5,728 nucleotides of DNA, taken from positions 1 through 5,728 of the forward strand of contig JAPKDT010000140.1 of NCBI GenBank assembly GCA_028822475.1, read 5' to 3'. This stretch comes from SAR324 cluster bacterium (GTDB taxonomy: Bacteria; SAR324; NAC60-12). Made by a program: the position numbers and the translations under genes. Shown piece after piece: positions 1-5,652 of the stretch (positions are counted from its first letter, which is position 1; each line of letters begins with the position of its first letter). The notes under the pieces are model-generated. The model had not been told where the DNA came from and did no database searches. It saw only the letters and a list, made by a program, of their open reading frames with translations.

Positions 1-338
1 TGCTTCCAGTTGACAGGATATGCTGCATAGAAGATGCTGCACTCATCGTCAGTTTCGTAAGCAATATGATTATCTTTTGGAACGAACATCATGTCACCGG
101 GACTAAGATTGTAGGCCTCACCATCACACATCAAACGAAAGTTTCCTTCGTGGCAATAGATGATTTCGTCACATGTTAAATCCCAGGGGATGGAAACTTT
201 TTTCAGAAAGTTAATTCCGCCAGCCATGCTTTCGCTGTTCTTCACGGTCACCAAAGGTTTGATGTACGTTCCACCATCTTCTAGTCCGTCTTTGCGGTGC
301 TGAATGTCGGCTCGTTTGAATACAGTTGGTTTTGTCAT
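1..338 (-). CDS. EutQ-like cupin protein, C-terminus cut by window edge
   Basis: This single-domain cupin enters the window with 112 codons, and only a few C-terminal residues are probably missing. The translation from about residue 38 follows the cupin half of ethanolamine-utilisation protein EutQ closely: SMAGG, then IPWDLTCDEI (50-59), HEGNFRL, SPGDMMFVPKDNH (79-91) and a terminal YPVNW like the YVAWPANWQ end of EutQ. The roughly 100-residue N-terminal part of enteric EutQ is absent, so this is a stand-alone form. The ATG at 338 is set by an AAGGA Shine-Dalgarno sequence (348..344) five bases upstream. The gene lies 51 bp after the hydrolase stop, so it is probably the last visible gene of the leftward operon. 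EutQ has been described as an acetate kinase needed for ethanolamine use; whether this short form has any such activity is unknown. A sensor or small-molecule isomerase/lyase role is equally possible. Family assignment is firm and function is open. Confidence 0.85.
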   Translation of the reverse strand, partial: MTKPTVFKRADIQHRKDGLEDGGTYIKPLVTVKNSESMAGGINFLKKVSIPWDLTCDEIIYCHEGNFRLMCDGEAYNLSPGDMMFVPKDNHIAYETDDECSIFYAAYPVNWK

Positions 339-389
339 AATGTTCCTTAATCAGGGTTAAAAATTATTGTGATGACATTTTGATGGTCA

Positions 390-1412
390 TCAGGAAAAAT
401 CCGTTTCCAGAAGCTCTGCAATTGCAGAATCAAGAAAACGGGTAAATTTGGGGTCGTTCCCCGGAGAAGCAACACAGTGCCCCCATGGCGAATCGTAGAT
501 TCGTAATTCTGCGTTTCGCATTTCTTGCACCTCGATCTTGTTATCTTCCGGAGGAAAGTACAAATCCGAACTGCAGGCAATGACAATAGTTTTAGCCTGA
601 ATCGCACCGAGCGCAAGTTGAAAAGCACTACCGTAAAGCGGATTTGCGCTGATGTCAGCTGTTTGCCATGTCCGTAGTTTGGCCAAAAGATTATTTGCGT
701 CCCAATTTAAATGATCCTCCTCCCAATCCTGTAACAAATCTTCCACAGTTTCAAAACCCAAATTTCTGAAAAGACCTTCACGGTAAAAGCTTTGTGAAAA
801 AGCCCAACCCGCGTAGACTCGCCCAAACGCTTTTAGACCGGATTCCGGCGGTGAAGTGTAATTACCCTCATTCCAGCTTTGATCAGCAGTGAGTGCGGCT
901 TTCACGCCTTCCAAAAAGACAAAATTGTGGGGTGACGTTCTGGCTGACGCACAAAAAGGCAGAATCGTCTCCACCATTTCCGGAAACTGCGCAGCCCAGT
1001 GATAGGCTTGACACCCTGCCATCGACCAACCCGCAACGAGTCGGATACGCTCGATGCCTAATTTTTCGGTTAATAGACGATGCTGGCAAAACACATTGTC
1101 GTAGAGAGTAATGTCTGGAAAGTGAGAACCTCTCACCGAAACTGCAGCGTTGCTCGGAGAAGTAGAAAATCCGTTACCGAACATATTGACTGAAATTATG
1201 AAATGCCGTGCGGGATCAATGGCTCGTTCGGCACCGAAAAATCCTTCATTGCGGATGTGACTTCCGGTGTAAAACGTTGGTAAGAGAACCACATTGTCTT
1301 TGTTCGGACTCAACTCCCCGCTGGTGGTGTAAGCCAACACCGCATCCGGAAGAACTTTTCCGGAAAGCAATTTGATGTCTCCGAGTTGAAAATATTTAAG
1401 CAATGATTGCAT
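390..1412 (-). CDS. MetX-like alpha/beta-fold hydrolase/acyltransferase
   Basis: A 340-residue alpha/beta-hydrolase of the homoserine O-acetyltransferase-like group. The early strand and oxyanion region reads LLPTFYTGSH (43-52). The nucleophile elbow is GWSMAG, with Ser130 as nucleophile, compared with GGSMGG in true MetX. Asp283 (SSDLYFPP) and His312 (WGHCVASPG) complete a plausible catalytic triad in the usual order. Length is near that of MetX, but the elbow and lid differ, and no met genes are nearby. A hydrolase acting on an ester, thioester or amide made by the pathway is therefore more likely than methionine synthesis (inference). The enzyme is probably cytoplasmic, since no signal peptide is visible. 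It follows the ligase gene after 213 bp and precedes the cupin by 51 bp on the same strand. No strong ribosome binding site precedes the ATG at 1412. A weak promoter-like pair nearby (TTGTCT 1449..1444 and TATTAA 1426..1421) would give an almost leaderless message. Confidence 0.85.
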   Translation of the reverse strand: MQSLLKYFQLGDIKLLSGKVLPDAVLAYTTSGELSPNKDNVVLLPTFYTGSHIRNEGFFGAERAIDPARHFIISVNMFGNGFSTSPSNAAVSVRGSHFPDITLYDNVFCQHRLLTEKLGIERIRLVAGWSMAGCQAYHWAAQFPEMVETILPFCASARTSPHNFVFLEGVKAALTADQSWNEGNYTSPPESGLKAFGRVYAGWAFSQSFYREGLFRNLGFETVEDLLQDWEEDHLNWDANNLLAKLRTWQTADISANPLYGSAFQLALGAIQAKTIVIACSSDLYFPPEDNKIEVQEMRNAELRIYDSPWGHCVASPGNDPKFTRFLDSAIAELLETDFS

Positions 1413-1625
1413 TAAATCTTTTAATAATTTTTAAAAAAAGTATAGACAACTCACTACTACGCCCATATTTTATCAGATCAGGAGGTACAAACTCGCTCAA
1501 GATTATCCTGAAGAGTCGGTGATTATTCAATCATTCCTAGTCCAATAATTCCAGCAAACTGGTTTCATATCCGGCGTGGCTCCCTGGCTGAATTGATCAA
1601 TATTGATGACAACGCTCCGGTTCAA
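1413..1625 (-). other. 213-bp intergenic gap with possible gene-decay tail
   Basis: This stretch between the ligase stop and the hydrolase start holds no convincing gene. On the minus strand a short open stretch (1596..1537) translates to a tail reading GSHAGYETSLLELLD before TAG. It recalls the HAGxxETS motif of creatininase-family amidohydrolases, but one residue is missing and the match is very short. The frame of the ligase also stays open for 32 codons after its stop, which is within chance. There is a small ATTGATCAAT palindrome at 1592-1601, and no terminator-like hairpin followed by a T run on the minus strand. A weak promoter-like pair lies at 1449..1421. Read-through transcription from the ligase into the hydrolase is plausible but not shown. 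Confidence 0.4.
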
Positions 1626-3047
1626 TCAGTACAACCTCAAATACTCTTCTACTTCCCAATCGGTAACCGCCTGGTGGTAACGCTCCCATTCATCCGTTTT
1701 GTAATGAAGATACGAGTTCAGCATTGTGTCTCCAAGTACGGTTCTGGCAAGCTCATCGGAGCGCAGGATTTCAATCGCTTCAAGTAAATTCCGTGGAAGC
1801 CTTTGTGCGCCTGATTTGGAAATCGCGTCTTCGCTCATAGAATACAAATCCTGATTCAGCGGCTCACCCGCAGCATACTTGTTAACGATACCCTCAGTCA
1901 AGGCGGCGGAGGTCAGGCCCAGCGAGAGGTAGGGATTCATGCACATGTCGGCGGCACGATTCTCAATGCAAAAACGACTCTGCGGCAAGCGTAACATGGC
2001 GGAGCGGTTGTTGTAGCCATAGGTCATGTGCGTGGGCGCCCAAGTCACAGTGCCTCCTTCAAAACCTCCAACTCTTGGAACAAGGCCATTATAAGAATTT
2101 ACAGTCGAGCAGGCAATTGCCGTCAATGCTCCACCATGACGGAGCAATCCGCCCACCGCATTAAACGTGACATCAGCCCAACCACCGGATTCGCTCTCAA
2201 AAATATTAACTCCCGGCTTGTCAATCGGTTGCATGGACGTGTTCAAGTGAGCGCCCGAACGCCAGTCGCCTATTGTAGTTTTGGGCATGAAGGTCACAAA
2301 CAAGCCGTGACTCTTGGCGACTTCCTTGAGCAAGACCCGCAGAAAGACCAAACGGTCGGCCATCCGGAGTACGTCTGTGTAATGGAAGTCCAATTCAAAC
2401 TGGGAATACGCCCCCTCAGCAACCACATCATGAAGGTTCCAGCCGAGTCCTTCGATGATGTCAATCAACTCTCCGAGGAAGCCCATCGAGTCAATCGAGT
2501 ACTCCGCGTCATAGCCGAAAGCCTGACGGCGCGGTCGCAAGCCTTGTCCGGGTTTTGGGTCATTGTCAAAGGCTTTTACAGGCTGACCGTCCTCCCACTT
2601 CATCACCATGAACTCCGGTTCAATTCCGGCAAAAACCGCATAACCATGATCGCCGGTTTCTTTCACGATGCGTTTGAGGGCACTGCGAGGACAAAGGTTG
2701 TAAGGGTGGCCTTCCCACCAGAGGTCGGCAAACATCCAGGCGCAGGTTTTATCCCAGGGACAGATAATAATGCTATCCAGATCCGGTAGCGGAATCTGGT
2801 CGGAATCCGCAGGCCCTAATTCTGGAACGAAGGAAATTGAATGAACCGCGAATTGTGGCCCCTTGCCCATACACAGCAACTCAAAATCACTAATAGGCAC
2901 TGGTTTAGTTTTCGGCACGCCAAGCAGGTCGATCCAGCAGGACAGAACGTACTTAACTCCTGCTGCTTCAAGTTCTTTTTTCTTTTCCGTAACACGTTTT
3001 GGATCCGGAAGGGCATCTGCAAAATTTTCGTGATAGTTCATGCTCAT
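1626..3047 (-). CDS. Glutamine-synthetase-family ligase (probable gamma-glutamylamide synthetase)
   Basis: A 473-residue, full-length glutamine-synthetase-fold enzyme of the GlnT / gamma-glutamylmethylamide synthetase type, expected to use ATP to join a carboxylate to an amine. An N-terminal beta-grasp domain (about 30-115, KYVLSCWIDLLGVPK) precedes the catalytic domain. Visible motifs are GIEPEFMV (141-148, Glu143 and Glu145 as metal ligands), EGAYSQFELDF (211-221, Glu211 and Glu218), SGAHLN (264-269, metal-binding His267), NNRSAMLRLP (346-355) and IENR (361-364, Glu362 and Arg364). The usual NSYKRLVPG reads NSYNGLVPR (317-325), so the glutamate-binding Arg is Gly. The Arg next to IEVR that normally contacts ATP is Cys360. 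These changes argue for a different carboxylate or amine substrate. The adenylylation Tyr loop of GlnA is not recognisable. The start is set by AAGGAG (3059..3054), six bases before the ATG. The gene lies 42 bp after the Lrp-type regulator, implying co-transcription. Family is certain and substrate is unknown. Confidence 0.9.
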   Translation of the reverse strand: MSMNYHENFADALPDPKRVTEKKKELEAAGVKYVLSCWIDLLGVPKTKPVPISDFELLCMGKGPQFAVHSISFVPELGPADSDQIPLPDLDSIIICPWDKTCAWMFADLWWEGHPYNLCPRSALKRIVKETGDHGYAVFAGIEPEFMVMKWEDGQPVKAFDNDPKPGQGLRPRRQAFGYDAEYSIDSMGFLGELIDIIEGLGWNLHDVVAEGAYSQFELDFHYTDVLRMADRLVFLRVLLKEVAKSHGLFVTFMPKTTIGDWRSGAHLNTSMQPIDKPGVNIFESESGGWADVTFNAVGGLLRHGGALTAIACSTVNSYNGLVPRVGGFEGGTVTWAPTHMTYGYNNRSAMLRLPQSRFCIENRAADMCMNPYLSLGLTSAALTEGIVNKYAAGEPLNQDLYSMSEDAISKSGAQRLPRNLLEAIEILRSDELARTVLGDTMLNSYLHYKTDEWERYHQAVTDWEVEEYLRLY

Positions 3048-3089
3048 ACAGTTCTCCTTCTTATGGGTTGTTGAAAATAGTAATCATTG

Positions 3090-3518
3090 TTACAAGGCTT
3101 GTCGTTTTAACAGAAACTGATTTTTGAACATTTCAATACCAGCCATGATTTCAAACTGATCGATGTCTGCTGAACCGAAACAATGAAGTTCCAGAAAAGT
3201 CTGGAAACTTTTTGTTGAATCACAAACGACCTCCACCATTAAATCAAAACGTCCGGAAACCCAAAGGACGTACACAACCTCATTAAATTCAGACAAACGT
3301 TCCGCAACCTGCCGTGGGGTATGAGGCGATGCCACATTGATCCCGAGCATCGCATCGGCCTGATATTTAATGGCCAGCGGATCTACGAGAGCCACAATAT
3401 TTAACATTCCGGCTTCTCGCATCCTCTGCACACGATTCCGAATCGTTCCTTCAGAAACGCACAAAACTTCGGCAATGTCACTATAAGGTAAACGACCATC
3501 GTTTTGCAACATTTGCAC
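3090..3518 (-). CDS. Lrp/AsnC-family transcriptional regulator (start uncertain)
   Basis: A DNA-binding regulator with a winged helix-turn-helix and a C-terminal RAM ligand-binding domain. In the 142 residues from GTG 3518, the helix-turn-helix spans about 11-36 (YSDIAEVLCVSEGTIRNRVQ) and RAM about 57-135, including the typical VSGRFDLMVEV turn (87-97). The GTG start is only the nearest conventional codon and would cut helix 1 in half. Upstream in the same frame the protein continues with LDSPHDDLNRKIVQML, matching the LDxxDRKIL..L opening of the family, so the true N-terminus is probably beyond 3518 (see the separate entry). It is the first gene of the leftward operon, 42 bp before the ligase, and faces the divergently transcribed Rieske gene. 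The likely role, inferred from position, is sensing the pathway substrate or product and controlling both arms and itself. Family certain, start not. Confidence 0.85.
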   Translation of the reverse strand: MQMLQNDGRLPYSDIAEVLCVSEGTIRNRVQRMREAGMLNIVALVDPLAIKYQADAMLGINVASPHTPRQVAERLSEFNEVVYVLWVSGRFDLMVEVVCDSTKSFQTFLELHCFGSADIDQFEIMAGIEMFKNQFLLKRQAL

Positions 3519-3623
3519 GATTTTCCGGTTCAGATCATCATGTGGTGAGTCAAGTACTGGAGTTTCGAGATTGAAATCAATTTGAATGATGTCCTCTTAA
3601 AAAACAAGTTGTAACGATTTCAT
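3519..3623 (-). other. N-terminal extension of the Lrp-type gene without a conventional start; in-frame TAA
   Basis: The regulator's frame is open from GTG 3518 back to a TAA at 3599..3597 and encodes the missing first helix (DDLNRKIV). No ATG, GTG or TTG occurs in it. An AAGAGGA Shine-Dalgarno-like sequence (3598..3592) lies four bases before an ATT codon at 3587..3585, which would give a 165-residue protein of normal family length. Beyond the TAA, the same frame opens with ATG at 3623 and reads MKSLQLVF then stop, so one nonsense codon separates an ATG from the whole gene. Alternatives are a rare AUU start, a nonsense mutation or base-call error, or an eight-codon leader coupled to the gene. 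The ATG at 3623 has no ribosome binding site of its own. Confidence 0.6.
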
Positions 3624-3641
3624 AAATAAATTAATTATTTA

Positions 3642-3670
3642 TTGACGATAATCAAAAAATTTGATAGATT
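3642..3670 (+). promoter_or_regulatory. Putative sigma-70 promoter for the Rieske oxygenase gene
   Basis: TTGACG (3642-3647, five of six consensus) and TAGATT (3665-3670, four of six) are separated by 17 bp in an AT-rich stretch. Transcription would start near 3677, giving a leader of about 70 nt that contains the inverted repeat at 3681-3710. A TATAAA at 3725-3730 also resembles a -10 box, but it has no good -35 partner and lies too close to the ribosome binding site. This is pattern matching only. Confidence 0.4.
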
Positions 3671-3680
3671 TTTGCTGTAT

Positions 3681-3710
3681 TCGTAAAATTTGTCAATATA
3701 TATTTTACGA
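3681..3710. promoter_or_regulatory. Perfect 9-bp inverted repeat, candidate operator in the divergent intergenic region
   Basis: TCGTAAAAT (3681-3689) and ATTTTACGA (3702-3710) are exact reverse complements with a 12-bp spacer, so the arm centres are 21 bp apart, two helical turns. It lies just downstream of the putative rightward promoter and beside a gene for an Lrp/AsnC-type protein. The spacer contains a consensus -35 hexamer, TTGACA, on the minus strand (3696..3691), although no good -10 follows it at normal spacing. A dimeric regulator bound here could affect both directions. An RNA hairpin in the Rieske leader is the alternative. Confidence 0.5.
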
Positions 3711-3745
3711 CAGTGCAATTTTTCTATAAAATATAGGATTGTATT

Positions 3746-4870
3746 ATGACTCAATTAACGGAGACACAGCTTTTTTCAGCATTCGATAAAAAAGGCCTTG
3801 TCAAACACGGACTTCCTTCTGCGGCTTATACAGATAATTATTTTTTTGAGCAGGAAGCTAAGCATTTATTCGCAAATGCCTGGACATTCGTCGGCTTCGC
3901 ACATGACCTCGTAAACGTCGGAGATACAATACCTCTGCAGGTGGCAGGTCAGCCATTGTTGCTAGTTCGAAGTGCAAAAAATAAAATCCGCGCGTTTCAC
4001 AATATCTGCCGTCATCGTAACCTGAAACTGGTTGACAAATCTCACAACTGTAAAAACTTGATTACATGTCCGTATCACAATTGGTCCTACAGTCTCAACG
4101 GAGAATTGCGGGCAGCTCCTTATTTCGGAGGAAACAAAACTGAACTTCCACAGGACTTTAAACTGGAAGACAACGGCCTGCTGGAGGTACACTGTCAACT
4201 TTTTCATGACTGGTTGTTTGTCAATCTCAATGGTGACATGGAATCATTTGAATCGTTCATAGAACCTTTGCAGAAACAACTCGCTGATTTTAATTTGGAT
4301 GATTTTGTTGTTGCCGCCAGTATAGAGTTTGATGATATAAAGACGAACTGGAAACTCCTGATGGAAAATTTCATTGAACCTTATCATGTCCAGTTTGTGC
4401 ATAAAACTACCACCAATCAGCCGTTGGCTGATCACTATGTCGTTGAGGATGAGCACTGTCTGGGAAGTGCTGTAGACTTAACATCCGAGCAGCAAAACAA
4501 AGGAAAAGAAGGAACATTGTCAGTCAGTTCAAGATATTTGACGCTTTTTCCGAATTTTGTGCTTGGTGTTTATTATCCAGATCAGCTTGGTGTTCACCTT
4601 AATCAACCTATTTCCGCAGGAAGCACTCACCAGAGAAGAGTTATCTATCAGCTCAAAAGTGCGGACCAAAGTGCAGATGAGATTGAGAAAATCAGAAAAC
4701 TGTGGATCAGTGTACACAAAGAAGATCACGAGATTTGCGAACGTCTCCAACAGGGACGTCACTCAGACCTAAGCGAGCAAGGCGGATTGTTGTCACCTCA
4801 CTGGGAATCTAGTGTACGTAAATTTCAGGAATTGGTTGCAGATTCCATACGTCCGGCTTTCAAGCATTAA
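3746..4870 (+). CDS. Rieske non-heme iron oxygenase alpha subunit, quaternary-amine monooxygenase type
   Basis: A 374-residue oxygenase alpha subunit, the same length as the carnitine monooxygenase oxygenase CntA/YeaW. The N-terminal Rieske domain binds [2Fe-2S] through Cys88-X-His90 and Cys108-X2-His111, with 17 residues between the pairs. The catalytic domain carries NFIEPYHVQFVH (208-219), where His214 and His219 are iron ligands and Glu211 takes the place of the bridging Asp of naphthalene dioxygenase. The likely third ligand is Asp327 in EDHEICERLQQG (326-337). This pattern fits enzymes that hydroxylate N-methyl groups or betaines (glycine betaine, carnitine, choline, stachydrine) rather than aromatic rings. 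The substrate cannot be read from sequence. TAGGA (3734-3738), seven bases upstream, supports the ATG at 3746. The gene is divergent from the regulator and is followed 169 bp later by a VOC gene. No ferredoxin or flavin reductase partner lies in the window, so electrons must come from a protein encoded elsewhere. The protein is expected to be cytoplasmic. Confidence 0.92.
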   Translation: MTQLTETQLFSAFDKKGLVKHGLPSAAYTDNYFFEQEAKHLFANAWTFVGFAHDLVNVGDTIPLQVAGQPLLLVRSAKNKIRAFHNICRHRNLKLVDKSHNCKNLITCPYHNWSYSLNGELRAAPYFGGNKTELPQDFKLEDNGLLEVHCQLFHDWLFVNLNGDMESFESFIEPLQKQLADFNLDDFVVAASIEFDDIKTNWKLLMENFIEPYHVQFVHKTTTNQPLADHYVVEDEHCLGSAVDLTSEQQNKGKEGTLSVSSRYLTLFPNFVLGVYYPDQLGVHLNQPISAGSTHQRRVIYQLKSADQSADEIEKIRKLWISVHKEDHEICERLQQGRHSDLSEQGGLLSPHWESSVRKFQELVADSIRPAFKH

Positions 4871-4915
4871 CTTGCTGGATCCGACAAAAGTCATCTAAAC
4901 CAAATATATAATTTA

Positions 4916-4985
4916 CCAGAGAGTCACAGAGTTCACAGATAACTGTTTTTATCGATTATTTTATCTGTGTCAGACGTGACTCTGG
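4916..4985. repeat. 70-bp nested palindrome with short direct repeats
   Basis: Outer arms are CCAGAGAGTCAC (4916-4927) and GTGACTCTGG (4976-4985), which pair fully apart from a two-base AG bulge. Inner arms are CACAGATAA (4934-4942) and TTATCTGTG (4961-4969), a perfect nine-base match. The arms are separated on each side by six unpaired bases, and the loop is 18 nt. The left half also contains TCACAGA twice (4924-4930 and 4933-4939). The CACAGAG-rich pattern resembles small palindromic intergenic repeats scattered in many bacterial genomes. As RNA it would fold strongly between the Rieske and VOC genes. No T run directly follows the right arm, so it is not a classical intrinsic terminator, though it could block 3' decay or attenuate read-through. 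Confidence 0.7.
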
Positions 4986-5039
4986 AGTGATAATTTTAAC
5001 TAACTACGATTGAATCTACTTTAACTAAAGGGAAAAACA

Positions 5040-5459
5040 ATGACTGAGAAAACATTAACTAAGCCTGATTTTCGTCTGGATCATACCATGTTGCGCGTCA
5101 AAGATTTGGAACTAAGCCTGGATTTTTACACGAGAATTTTAGGTATGACTGTTCACCGTAAAACTGAATATCCGGAAGGTCGATTCACCAACACATTCGT
5201 GGGCTATGTGGGAGAAGATGAAGGAACCAATCTCGAACTGACATGCAACTGGGATCAAGCTGAAGAATACAACAGAGGAAATGCGTGGGGTCATCTTGCG
5301 CTCAAGGTAGCAGATGTTTATGCTGCTAGCGCTTATTTGAAAGAGCAGGGAGTGGAGTTCACCAAGGAGCCATCCCCAATGAAAAACGGAACAAGAATTC
5401 TTGCCTTCATCAAAGATCCTGACGGCTACGTGATTGAACTCAATGAACCACTAAGCTGA
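5040..5459 (+). CDS. gloA: Glyoxalase I-like VOC-family protein (lactoylglutathione lyase type)
   Basis: A 139-residue VOC-fold protein with strong similarity to short bacterial glyoxalase I, which isomerises the methylglyoxal-glutathione hemithioacetal to S-lactoylglutathione. It opens LDHTMLRVKDLELSLDFYTRILGM (13-36), matching E. coli GloA after a 10-residue N-terminal extension. All four metal ligands are present: His15, Glu66 (NLELT), His85 (WGHLAL) and Glu133 (DPDGYVIEL). The short, loop-poor form usually goes with Ni/Co-activated rather than Zn-activated enzymes. AAAGGGA (5027-5033), six bases before the ATG, supports the start. It lies 169 bp after the Rieske gene on the same strand, with the nested palindrome between them, so co-transcription is possible but uncertain. 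Either it detoxifies an aldehyde arising from the pathway or it is an unrelated housekeeping gene. A different VOC activity cannot be excluded. Confidence 0.85.
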   Translation: MTEKTLTKPDFRLDHTMLRVKDLELSLDFYTRILGMTVHRKTEYPEGRFTNTFVGYVGEDEGTNLELTCNWDQAEEYNRGNAWGHLALKVADVYAASAYLKEQGVEFTKEPSPMKNGTRILAFIKDPDGYVIELNEPLS

Positions 5460-5481
5460 AGTTGCGGAAAAGCCATGCTAA

Positions 5482-5652
5482 TTTATAGGAGGCTCTGGCC
5501 ATTCCGTTGGGATTTCTTTAGCAATGACCTACTTGCCAGTAGATCTGATTCAAGTTGATAGTAAACTTGAGGTAGAGATATTGGGTTTGTTCCATAAGGC
5601 AAGTGTTGAAATGAAACAACTTCGTGATCCTAGTGGTTCTAAAATACGATAA
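5482..5652 (+). pseudogene. C-terminal remnant of a dimethylglycine/sarcosine dehydrogenase-like (GcvT-domain) gene
   Basis: A reading frame without a start runs from just after a TAA (5479-5481) to a TAA at 5650-5652. Its translation begins IGGSGHSVGISLAMTYLPVD, continues with KLEVEILG and ends LRDPSGSKIR. This is the pattern of the extreme C-terminus of FAD-dependent dimethylglycine or sarcosine dehydrogenase family proteins, whose GcvT-like domain ends SGGYGHSVGKSxALxYVP, then a VEILG strand, then LYDPxGxxxR. Those proteins are usually about 800 residues, so only about 55 codons survive. The 5' part is gone and the VOC gene ends 22 bp upstream. The first internal ATG (5524) would start inside the conserved core. 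The identification is from memory of the family. The fragment ties the locus to N-methyl amine demethylation, since dimethylglycine is what a betaine monooxygenase releases. Confidence 0.65.

Noticed and set aside
893..1111. Plus-strand open frame antisense to the hydrolase
   Set aside because: It covers the conserved nucleophile-elbow region of a real minus-strand gene and has no ribosome binding site or family resemblance.
2028..2789. A 253-codon open frame on the plus strand
   Set aside because: It lies wholly antisense to the ligase gene, whose family motifs run continuously through the same interval. Its translation shows no recognisable domain.
3624..3642. AT-rich imperfect palindrome around TTAATT
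   Set aside because: The symmetry needs a one-base bulge and is easily produced by the A/T composition of this stretch.
4916..4985. Reading the nested palindrome as a standard rho-independent terminator
   Set aside because: The arms are interrupted, the loop is 18 nt, and the bases after the right arm (AGTGATAA) are not a T run.
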